A stretch of DNA of 13,880 nt from Clostridia bacterium (lineage in GTDB: Bacteria > Bacillota > Clostridia > Oscillospirales > Butyricicoccaceae): NCBI GenBank assembly GCA_017547995.1, contig JAFYNW010000390.1, forward strand, positions 1-13,880, read 5' to 3'. The position numbers were made by a program, and so were the translations under genes. Of this stretch, positions 1-5,654 are shown in pieces; position 1 is the first letter of the stretch; each line of letters starts with the position of its first letter. Under the pieces are notes generated by a model. The model had not been told where the DNA came from. It did not search any database and saw only the letters and a list, made by a program, of their open reading frames with translations.

Positions 1-50
1 CGGCGCTTTTCAATATTCAGTTGTAACAAATATTGCTCAACGATTCCCAT
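1..50 (-). CDS. Start of an unidentified gene, cut by the window edge
   Basis: Only the first 16 codons are visible, reading MGIVEQYLLQLNIEKR and then running off the left edge. An AAAGGA ribosome binding site lies 9 bases upstream of the ATG. An in-frame TAA lies seven codons before the ATG, so this start is the only good one. The gene begins about 35 bases after the signal peptidase stop with no terminator between them, so it is probably co-transcribed with it. The fragment is too short to assign a family. It could still be a chance open frame, but the ribosome binding site and spacing favour a real gene. Confidence 0.5.
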   Translation of the reverse strand, partial: MGIVEQYLLQLNIEKR

Positions 51-85
51 AAATACTCGTCCTTTGCGTTAAAACGCTTTACTTG

Positions 86-673
86 CTAAAATAACGTAAT
101 TGTTCTGAATGGCCATATACGGAAAAATACTTTTCCGACAATCTGGTCTTTTGTGACACAGCCAATCAACGTATTGCGTGAATCTATCGAGTTTTCACGC
201 ATATCACCTAATACAAAATATTGCTCCTGCGGCACCTGATATGGAAATTCAAGGTCGCATTCGCCAACAGACAGCTTTTCGGCATAAGGCTCGTAAAGCT
301 TTTCGCCATTGAGATATACCGTGCCATCCACGTCTATCTCAATCCAGTCACCCGGAATGCCGATAACGCGCTTGATAAGCAGCTTGTTATTCCACGAAAA
401 GCCGCACAGGTCGCCCCGCTCAAACTTTGTCGTCTTATTGAGAAGGACAATGTCCCCATTGACTAAAGTCGGCTCCATGCTTGTGCCTTCTATCTGCAAT
501 ACAGGCAACACCAGTGTTGCAATAAGCACAGCAACCGCCGCAACGATAGTCAGCACGTAAACTGTGCCTCCCAGCGCTTTGTTATAGGCTTTCTGCCTGC
601 GGTATCGCTTTTGCTCGGTTTCAACCTGCTTTTTTGTCGGCAGAGATTCCACCGTTTTTCTAAAAAACTTCAT
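86..673 (-). CDS. lepB: Type I signal peptidase (membrane serine protease)
   Basis: This 195-residue protein cleaves Sec or Tat signal peptides from proteins as they leave the membrane. The N-terminal ~35 residues are basic and cytoplasmic (KRYRRQK). One membrane segment follows at about residues 37-58. The catalytic serine is S65 in the box B motif EGTSMEPTL. The general-base lysine is K101 in the box D motif KRVIGIPGD. Box E, GDMRENSIDSR at residues 156-166, is complete, so the enzyme should be active. Its length and single N-terminal anchor match the Gram-positive S26 family. It starts 17 bases after the coiled-coil gene and has only a weak purine-rich site before its ATG, so it may be translated by coupling. 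It could process the surface protein and other exported proteins encoded nearby, but nothing here shows that it is dedicated to them. The gene symbol follows family convention; several paralogues are usual in Clostridia. Confidence 0.93.
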   Translation of the reverse strand: MKFFRKTVESLPTKKQVETEQKRYRRQKAYNKALGGTVYVLTIVAAVAVLIATLVLPVLQIEGTSMEPTLVNGDIVLLNKTTKFERGDLCGFSWNNKLLIKRVIGIPGDWIEIDVDGTVYLNGEKLYEPYAEKLSVGECDLEFPYQVPQEQYFVLGDMRENSIDSRNTLIGCVTKDQIVGKVFFRIWPFRTITLF

Positions 674-690
674 ATATTTTCCAGCCTGCC

Positions 691-1266
691 TTATTTTTCA
701 ATGCCGTGCTTTCTTAGAATAGCCTTTACGACATAATCGTGGGTGGAAGCCTCTCTTTTAGCCTTGCCGGAAATTTCAGCAGCCTGCTTCTTTGCTTGTC
801 CGATAATTTCCGCCGCTTCCTTTTCTGCATCCGGAATTATTTCAACAGCCTCTCCCTTTGCATTTGCAACGATATCAGCAGCTTCCTTCTGAGCATTCAC
901 AATAATCTCAGCCGCCTCTTTCTTGGCATTTGCAACGATTTCAGCCGCTTCTTTCCTTGCATCAGGAACGATTTCAACAGACTCTCTCTTGGCATTTGCA
1001 AGAATCTTACTGCATTCTTCGTCGGTTCTTATCTTCATTTCTTCAAGATAATGCTCCGCGGCCTCCTGAACGGCCTTCATCACGTTGTGCATTTCAAGAG
1101 CTGCCTCAGCAATATTTCCCGCCTTCTCAATGCGAAGTCTTTTGTCATTCAGCGCATCTGAAAGTCTTTCATTTTCAACCGTAAGCTCATCCTGCTTCAG
1201 CTGAAGCTGATATATGATATCTATAAGCTGAGAACGGTTCAGCCGCTTGAATTCCTTATCTGTCAT
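691..1266 (-). CDS. Coiled-coil protein with 11-residue Ala/Lys/Glu repeats
   Basis: This is a soluble 191-residue protein with no signal peptide or membrane segment, so it should be cytoplasmic. It opens MTDKEFKRLNRSQLIDIIYQ, then has a heptad-like coiled coil at about residues 20-48, then a conserved-looking block (GNIAEAALEMHNVMKAVQEAAEHYLEEM) at about 51-78. Residues 92-168 are seven consecutive 11-residue units of the type AKKEAAEIVAN. The C-terminus (DYVVKAILRKHGIEK) is basic. The repeats resemble helical stalks such as DivIVA tails or ATP-synthase b/E subunits, but I recognise no family and assign no function. I chose the ATG at 1266 because AAGGAG lies about 10 bases upstream; the in-frame TTG at 1287 has no such site and would include the ribosome binding site in the coding region. 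The gene has its own promoter and is followed 17 bases later by the signal peptidase gene, which suggests a shared role at the envelope. Confidence 0.82.
   Translation of the reverse strand: MTDKEFKRLNRSQLIDIIYQLQLKQDELTVENERLSDALNDKRLRIEKAGNIAEAALEMHNVMKAVQEAAEHYLEEMKIRTDEECSKILANAKRESVEIVPDARKEAAEIVANAKKEAAEIIVNAQKEAADIVANAKGEAVEIIPDAEKEAAEIIGQAKKQAAEISGKAKREASTHDYVVKAILRKHGIEK
763..993 (-). repeat. Seven tandem 33-bp units encoding 11-residue repeats
   Basis: Seven in-register units of 11 codons encode variants of A-K-K-E-A-A-E-I-V-A-N. The unit ends alternate between VAN/IVN and VPD/IPD. The DNA copies are diverged but recognisable on the plus strand as recurring 'gcatttgcaacgat' and 'gccgcttc' blocks. 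A partial eighth unit (AKREA) follows. An 11-residue period fits a hendecad, meaning a straight or slightly right-handed coiled coil. Confidence 0.85.
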
Positions 1267-1348
1267 ATTGCCGTTTCTCCTTTGCAAGCACGTGGTATCT
1301 ATACCATAAAACAGGTTATAGTTTTCCGGATACTCAAAATTCCATTTA

Positions 1349-1377
1349 ATTACAATAATCCACTTTTAGTTTATCAA
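1349..1377 (-). promoter_or_regulatory. Promoter for the coiled-coil / signal peptidase operon
   Basis: On the minus strand a TTGATA -35 box (1372-1377) and a TGTAAT -10 box (1349-1354) are separated by exactly 17 bases. Each box differs by one base from the sigma-A consensus. The predicted transcript has a leader of about 75 bases before the ATG at 1266. That leader contains a 14-base inverted repeat, TGGTAT-CT-ATACCA (1293-1306), which could be an operator or may be chance. Confidence 0.65.
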
Positions 1378-1408
1378 AAAATTCCACAAAAGTAAATAGC
1401 GAACCGAC

Positions 1409-1439
1409 AAAAAAACGACAGAAAATTCTGTCGTTTTTT
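1409..1439. terminator. Symmetrical Rho-independent terminator after the lipoprotein gene
   Basis: The hairpin CGACAGA-AAAT-TCTGTCG (1416-1433) is flanked by a run of A on the left and a run of T on the right, so it can work on either strand. Here it lies 12 bases past the lipoprotein stop and would end that minus-strand transcript. It separates that unit from the coiled-coil / signal peptidase operon. Confidence 0.88.
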
Positions 1440-1451
1440 ATTTTCTTTTCC

Positions 1452-2147
1452 TTATGGATTATAAACTCTGTTCATTTCGACAATCTGACCTTCTTCCACG
1501 CGGATTGTTGTGTTGCGTGGTGTGAAATTATAGTCAGTAACTGTGCCGTTGAGGAAATCGCCAGGATAAACTACGATTTCTTTGTCAGGATTCATATTGT
1601 CGTTAAATTTGAAATCTGTGGAAACGCGGATTGTTGCTTCGCCAACCTCATACCAATTCTTTGCATCGTCATAGCCGATTTCAAAGAAGAGGCCGCAGTC
1701 GTCTGTGCCAAGGTCAAAACCGCCGTTTTCAAGTCCGCCGTTTACGAGAATTGTACCTGCATCATTCTGCTCGAGGGAAGTGATTTCAACTTCGCCATCG
1801 TTTCTTACCAACACGTCGCCAACCTTGAGATTTGATACGTCAACCATATCATACTTATCGTAGGAATAAATCTTGACGTCCATCTGCATACGGCCGTCAC
1901 CGTCAACATAAGCGCCGCCTTCTTCGAGAGAAACAGCGAGGATTGCATCAGTAAGGTTTTCCATTGTGGAATCTTCAAGCGGAAGAATTGTGTTGCCCGC
2001 TTCCACCTTTTCAGTTGCAGCCTGAGTAGCCTCTGTAGCCGCTGTTGTACTTTCTGTTGCCGCTGCTGTTGTTGCCTCTGTCTTCTGGTTGCTGCAGCCT
2101 GCAAGCATAAGGCACAATACTGTCAATAATACAATAAATTTTCTCAT
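1452..2147 (-). CDS. Secreted lipoprotein of unknown function
   Basis: This 231-residue protein has a lipoprotein signal peptide: MRK, a hydrophobic stretch, then the lipobox LAGC with the lipidated cysteine at C18. It should be tethered to the outer face of the membrane. Residues ~22-48 are a low-complexity Thr/Ala/Glu linker, probably a flexible spacer through the wall. The rest (about 50-231) is acidic, Gly/Asp-rich and predicted mostly beta. It has only one further cysteine visible (DDCGLFF). I recognise no enzyme motif or known binding domain. AAGGAG sits 7 bases before the ATG. The gene starts 16 bases after the four-TM protein gene and ends at a terminator, so the two form an operon and may work together at the membrane. 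Confidence 0.85.
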   Translation of the reverse strand: MRKFIVLLTVLCLMLAGCSNQKTEATTAAATESTTAATEATQAATEKVEAGNTILPLEDSTMENLTDAILAVSLEEGGAYVDGDGRMQMDVKIYSYDKYDMVDVSNLKVGDVLVRNDGEVEITSLEQNDAGTILVNGGLENGGFDLGTDDCGLFFEIGYDDAKNWYEVGEATIRVSTDFKFNDNMNPDKEIVVYPGDFLNGTVTDYNFTPRNTTIRVEEGQIVEMNRVYNP

Positions 2148-2163
2148 AAAATTACTCCTTCTT

Positions 2164-2592
2164 TTAGTTCAATGGGTTCAAAAGGTTTCCGTAAGTGCAC
2201 AGGAAAAGAACAAAAGCGAAAATCATGGCAGCAAGACCTGCAAACTGCACGATAAAGCTCTTCTTGCTCTTGCCCTGCTTGCGGTAAGCAATCGACAAGC
2301 CGATACCAACGCCGCAGAAAAGCAAAGCTGACGCAATAATAATTGCTACAATCCAGCCGAGAAGCCAGAGGAAGCCTTCTTCATAGTGCGGACGTGAAAT
2401 CCAGCCGATAAACATATAGAGCGGTGAAAGGCAAAGGTAGACAATCGACAGAAGAATGTTTGTCACCTTCGTTGTCTTATCAAGCTTTTCATAGACCACG
2501 CCTTCGGCCTTTTTAGTGCGTAACGGAATAATGATACCTGCCAGCAAAGAAGCTATTGCCACGCAGATTACGTATATGAGCATAGCGTCCAT
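2164..2592 (-). CDS. Small integral membrane protein with four predicted TM segments
   Basis: This 142-residue protein has hydrophobic segments at about residues 4-24, 45-65, 74-103 and 112-134. The loops between them are short; those at 25-44 and 104-111 are Lys/Arg-rich and so probably cytoplasmic, which puts both termini outside. I see no catalytic motif and no similarity to a transporter or ATPase. GGAGG lies 6 bases upstream of the chosen ATG at 2592; a second Met at codon 4 is also possible. It is the first gene of a two-gene unit with the lipoprotein, 16 bases apart. A membrane partner for the lipoprotein is the simplest guess, without direct support. Confidence 0.82.
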   Translation of the reverse strand: MDAMLIYVICVAIASLLAGIIIPLRTKKAEGVVYEKLDKTTKVTNILLSIVYLCLSPLYMFIGWISRPHYEEGFLWLLGWIVAIIIASALLFCGVGIGLSIAYRKQGKSKKSFIVQFAGLAAMIFAFVLFLCTYGNLLNPLN

Positions 2593-2621
2593 AATAATCC
2601 TCCTGTTTTTTGAATGATGTA

Positions 2622-2627
2622 ATTATA
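2622..2627 (-). promoter_or_regulatory. Likely -10 box for the four-TM / lipoprotein operon
   Basis: A perfect TATAAT on the minus strand lies 30 bases before the ATG at 2592 and just downstream of the terminator of the preceding operon. No good -35 box is at the right distance: a TTGTCA is present but only 12 bases upstream. The promoter may be weak or depend on an activator. Confidence 0.42.
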
Positions 2628-2657
2628 ACTTGCTATGCGTGACAAAGGTGTTACATA

Positions 2658-2688
2658 TAAACAAAACGGCAGAAATATCTTCTGCCGT
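2658..2688 (-). terminator. Rho-independent terminator after the response regulator
   Basis: The minus strand carries a perfect 9-bp stem, ACGGCAGAA-GATAT-TTCTGCCGT, followed by TTTTGTTT. It begins 7 bases after the response regulator stop codon and ends the two-component operon. Confidence 0.9.
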
Positions 2689-2694
2689 CTTTCA

Positions 2695-3471
2695 TTATTT
2701 CCTGAACTGAAGCATTGCGCAGGTTTCCTCCGCCCAGCTGTACTGTGTCATATATTCGCCGCGGAAGGAAGGCTTTCCGCTTTCGAGGAAGCTGAGATAA
2801 TCGCATCGCACCAGATTCGTATCAACGCTGTAATACGGAGTATTATGCTTAAGAACCTCATCTGCACCCACCGTCTTCAGGGTGTTTTTCAGGTCGAGCA
2901 TAATCTGACGCAGATATGCCGCATTCTTGGCATCGTCCGTATCCTCAGGAAAGAGGATAGCACAAATCTGCTTTATCGTCATTCCCGCACCGTTGCGGTC
3001 AATCAGCACGGCAAGAAGCTCCTTCGCCTTTTTACGCTTGAAGGAAAGAATCTCCCCGTTATAAAGCACCTCGAAATTGCCGAAGCACTTGATAGTAAGC
3101 AGTTTCTCTGCCGATTTCACACCCTTGATATGGTCGATTTCCTTCTGCACAGCCTGAGCAGTGATAGGCTTCATAAGATAGCCCGATGCGTGAAGCTGAA
3201 ATGCCGACACGGCATATTCCTCATAGCCTGTACAGAATACAATCTTGCATCGCGGCTGAAGCTCCATCAGCTTTTCAGCAAGGCCGAGACCGCCGATTCC
3301 TCGCATATTGATATCAAGGAAAGCGACGTCTATCTCATTTTCAGCAGCGAATGCAAGGGCCGCAGAGCATGAGGAAAAGGCCCCCGTCAGCGTTACGTCA
3401 GAGGATTCGTTTATCGCCTCCTGCAGGGTTTCAAGCATATATATTTCATCATCAACTGCTATTGCTTTCAT
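2695..3471 (-). CDS. SARP-like two-component response regulator
   Basis: This 258-residue protein is the transcriptional output of the sensor kinase encoded just upstream. Residues 1-115 are a receiver domain: acidic pocket D7/D8, phospho-acceptor D53 in FLDINM, T81 in FCTGY and the invariant K101 in LMKP are all present. Residues ~122-222 form a winged-helix DNA-binding domain of the OmpR/SARP type (LLTIKCFGNFEVLYNGE opens it). A short stretch like the start of a bacterial transcriptional activation (BTAD) domain follows, with GEYMTQYSWAEE near the end. This order fits the SAPR family of regulators (COG3947) common in Clostridia; there is no LytTR domain. The ATG overlaps the kinase stop as ATGA, a 4-base overlap that indicates translational coupling. 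Its targets cannot be read from the window. The neighbouring peptide-export operon and the lipoprotein operon are candidates by position only. Confidence 0.93.
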   Translation of the reverse strand: MKAIAVDDEIYMLETLQEAINESSDVTLTGAFSSCSAALAFAAENEIDVAFLDINMRGIGGLGLAEKLMELQPRCKIVFCTGYEEYAVSAFQLHASGYLMKPITAQAVQKEIDHIKGVKSAEKLLTIKCFGNFEVLYNGEILSFKRKKAKELLAVLIDRNGAGMTIKQICAILFPEDTDDAKNAAYLRQIMLDLKNTLKTVGADEVLKHNTPYYSVDTNLVRCDYLSFLESGKPSFRGEYMTQYSWAEETCAMLQFRK

Positions 3472-5339
3472 TCTGTCACTTCCTTTGGAATCATAATAAC
3501 CGCCTTCGTGCCGACGTTAATCTCACTTTCAAGTATAAGCTCGCCGTTTACCATAGCCTTGAGTCTTCCGCGGATATTGCGGAGACCTACGTGCTTTTTG
3601 CCCTCGACAGGAGCATTCACGTCAAAGCCGACGCCATCGTCCTTCACCTCAACGCAGAAATGTGTCGGCGTTTCGTATGAATGGATTACAACAGTCCCAC
3701 CCGACTCAAGACGCATCAGCCCGTGCTTGATGGCATTTTCCACAAGCGGCTGCACGGACAGGGCAGGCAGTACAAAGTCTGTCGTTTCCACGTTGTACTC
3801 GATATTCATATCAGGGAAACGCACTCTTTCGATATTTACGTAGTATTCAATATGCTTGAGCTCTTCTGCAAATCTGACAGGCGCAACGCTGTCAAGCTCA
3901 CTGAAGTTGCCTCTGAGATAAAGGCTGAAGTTTCGCACAAGGTCGAATGCTTGCTGAGGGTCCTTGAGGCACATTCGCTCGATAGTCCCCAACGTATTAT
4001 AGATAAAGTGTGGCTGAATCTGGGAAAGCATAAGGGAAATACGGCTTTCCTTCAGCTCGGCCTCAACGATGTTTTTCTCCGCTTCAAGGCGGCTTCTGTG
4101 CAATTCAAGCTCGCTTGTTCTTGCCGCCGCATTGATGCTTTCAGGAATAATTCGAAGTATCATAAACAACGCCACAACAAAGAGGACGAAAAATACAAAG
4201 AACGAAACAAATCCGCCTTCCCATAAGCCCATAAGGGTTGCAATTGCGTCAATTTCAAATGCAATCAGCAATATCGCCATACCGGCATAGGTCCAGCGCT
4301 TGTTGCTTTCTGCCGATATATATTCCTTCACCAGACACATGAGCAAAGCCACGTTTGCCACGCTCTGTGTAACTGTCCACCACGTCCACGTGTCATAAAA
4401 ATGGATTTTCGTAAGGATAGGAATAAGGAAATATATTCCGTTCATCACACCGAGAAGTGCTGTCACAATTCCGCCTGTTTTCTTGGTTTTATCGAGGAAA
4501 TACGTGATAATTCCCGACACAAACAGCATATAGAACATCTTGGAGCAACCGAGAATTGTCGTATTCGCCACAACAAGCTCACTCCAGAAGGATACTCCCG
4601 GCGCAGTGTAAACCATATAAGTGCCGGCTGCAAGAATCGTCGCCCCGAGAAGCCAGATAATGCGGTTGTTTTTGACGTGAAGCAAGGCAGAGAACAATGC
4701 CGAGCCGAGCAGCACGAAGGAAACCATCATCAACAGCAGGCCTGTATTACGCTGAACTTTGCCGCTTGCCATAACGTCCTTTTCAAAATCAACCCCCGAC
4801 CACAATGCCATATTGGAAAGCATTTCGTCAACGGCTGTATCATTGCCAAAGCTATGAGGGTTATGGACGAGGATTTCAACAGGCTCTTCACGTCCTGCTG
4901 TAAATGAATGGGCATACCAATAAACACCGCAGGCAGAGTCGCCATACAGAGGATTTTCCGCATCAACCACGTAAGGCTCGTTTTCTCCTTCAAAAAAGGT
5001 CAGATTGATATGGTTGGTATAAAATGCAATCGGCAAATCCCCATCATAAATGCCGACGTACTTGCCGTCAGGAGTCAGCTTATGGAAATTGCCGCGCAGA
5101 GTCACGTCTCCTTTGGTCGCAGAGATATGCTCACCTTCGGTAATTGCCTGCCATTCTCCGTCACCGATACGGTATTCGCCTTCAAAACGCACCTGCGCCA
5201 CAAGAGCGCTGGCGGCCTGATTGCTGTTTGACGTGTTGAACCAGAACAGCAAAGCGGCAAGCAAAAGCAATATCACAATGCCCGCCACCTGCAAATATGT
5301 ATTTTTGAATAGGTTGAACCTGTCTTTCAAGCCGGACAT
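3468..5339 (-). CDS. Sensor histidine kinase with extracellular domain and 7TM module
   Basis: This 623-residue membrane kinase passes a signal to the SARP-like regulator encoded next to it. It has an N-terminal membrane segment at about residues 17-34, then an extracellular domain of ~165 residues (about 35-198). Seven closely spaced membrane segments follow between 199 and 398, in a layout like 7TMR-DISM receptors. A coiled linker (about 405-432) leads to a LytS/YesM-type kinase core. The phospho-accepting histidine is H444 in SQIQPHFIYNTL, the N box is VENAIKHG (near 533-540), the G1 box is DDGVGF (567-572) and the G2 box is GLRNIRGRL (585-593). All key residues are present. I chose the ATG at 5339 because GGAGG sits 8 bases before it; the in-frame GTG at 5345 is only 2 bases from that site. 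The extracellular domain probably binds a ligand outside the cell; the neighbouring exported peptide is an attractive but unproven candidate. Confidence 0.93.
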   Translation of the reverse strand: MSGLKDRFNLFKNTYLQVAGIVILLLLAALLFWFNTSNSNQAASALVAQVRFEGEYRIGDGEWQAITEGEHISATKGDVTLRGNFHKLTPDGKYVGIYDGDLPIAFYTNHINLTFFEGENEPYVVDAENPLYGDSACGVYWYAHSFTAGREEPVEILVHNPHSFGNDTAVDEMLSNMALWSGVDFEKDVMASGKVQRNTGLLLMMVSFVLLGSALFSALLHVKNNRIIWLLGATILAAGTYMVYTAPGVSFWSELVVANTTILGCSKMFYMLFVSGIITYFLDKTKKTGGIVTALLGVMNGIYFLIPILTKIHFYDTWTWWTVTQSVANVALLMCLVKEYISAESNKRWTYAGMAILLIAFEIDAIATLMGLWEGGFVSFFVFFVLFVVALFMILRIIPESINAAARTSELELHRSRLEAEKNIVEAELKESRISLMLSQIQPHFIYNTLGTIERMCLKDPQQAFDLVRNFSLYLRGNFSELDSVAPVRFAEELKHIEYYVNIERVRFPDMNIEYNVETTDFVLPALSVQPLVENAIKHGLMRLESGGTVVIHSYETPTHFCVEVKDDGVGFDVNAPVEGKKHVGLRNIRGRLKAMVNGELILESEINVGTKAVIMIPKEVTE

Positions 5340-5379
5340 TTTCACAGCCTCCCAAGTATAGTCTTTGCCATATAAGCTT

Positions 5380-5407
5380 ATTATAGCACAAAATCTCTCA
5401 ATGTAAA
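5380..5407 (-). promoter_or_regulatory. Sigma-A type promoter of the two-component operon
   Basis: On the minus strand a TTTACA -35 (5402-5407) and a perfect TATAAT -10 (5380-5385) are 16 bases apart. A TG one base before the -10 makes it an extended -10. It lies just past the terminator of the peptide operon, so the kinase and regulator can be expressed independently of that operon. Confidence 0.78.
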
Positions 5408-5429
5408 ATCCTGAATCATAGTAATTTAA

Positions 5430-5469
5430 GAGAAAAATGGAGGTTGACTCAACAACCGAGCCAACCTCC
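5430..5469 (-). terminator. Rho-independent terminator ending the peptide operon
   Basis: The minus strand folds into a 12-bp stem, GGAGGTTGGCTC with GAGTCAACCTCC. It is fully paired if one G-U wobble is allowed, has a 7-base loop (GGTTGTT), and is followed by ATTTTTCTC. It begins 6 bases after the small peptide's stop codon, which supports that gene as the real last gene of the operon. The other strand lacks a T run, so it is one-way. Confidence 0.9.
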
Positions 5470-5475
5470 TTGCTT

Positions 5476-5640
5476 TTAGATCTTTTCCTTTACTGTTTCA
5501 TCGATTGTCTGAGTTGGCACTCTTGGAATATTGCTGAATGCACCACCACCGACTACTTTATCAAGCTTTTCCAGAGAGATTTCCTTTTCTTCTGTTTCCT
5601 TGACTTCGTTTGGGTTAACCTTCTTCTTGTCTTCTGCCAT
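5476..5640 (-). CDS. Double-glycine leader peptide, putative RiPP or secreted peptide precursor
   Basis: This 54-codon gene encodes a short precursor peptide. Residues 1-32 form a charged leader that ends ISLEKLDKVVGG. It fits the double-glycine leader consensus LSxxELxxIxGG, with I at -12, S at -11, L at -7, V at -4 and G at -2 and -1. Cleavage after G32 leaves a 22-residue core that starts GAFSNIPRVPTQ and ends DETVKEKI. The core has no Cys, Trp or Tyr, has about zero net charge, and has one Ser and three Thr. GGAGG lies 8 bases before the ATG, immediately after the giant gene's stop (14-base gap), and a strong terminator follows. The operon's first visible gene is an exporter of the type that processes such leaders. 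Peptidase-containing or NHLP exporters cut double-glycine leaders during export, so this is probably the cargo. Whether the core is modified, antimicrobial or a signal is unknown. Confidence 0.85.
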   Translation of the reverse strand: MAEDKKKVNPNEVKETEEKEISLEKLDKVVGGGAFSNIPRVPTQTIDETVKEKI

Positions 5641-5654
5641 TTTTATTTCCTCCT

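Noticed and set aside
66..77. Short palindrome GCGTT-AA-AACGC after the signal peptidase gene, as a terminator
   Set aside because: The stem is only 5 bp and has no T run on the minus strand. The next gene starts shortly after it, so read-through is more likely.
691..993. The 33-bp repeats as a CRISPR array
   Set aside because: The units are contiguous with no spacers, stay in one reading frame and encode a clear 11-residue protein repeat.
739..1161. A 140-codon plus-strand open frame with repeated Cys/Asn/Phe units
   Set aside because: It only mirrors the 33-bp repeats of the minus-strand coiled-coil gene.
1293..1306. Inverted repeat TGGTAT-CT-ATACCA in the leader of the coiled-coil operon as an operator or riboswitch
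   Set aside because: Six-base arms are expected by chance at this scale and no larger conserved fold is visible, so I mention it only in the promoter note.
2635..3372. A 245-codon plus-strand open frame opposite the response regulator
   Set aside because: The minus-strand frame has every receiver-domain residue and a coupled start, so the plus-strand frame is a shadow. It also begins inside an intergenic terminator region.
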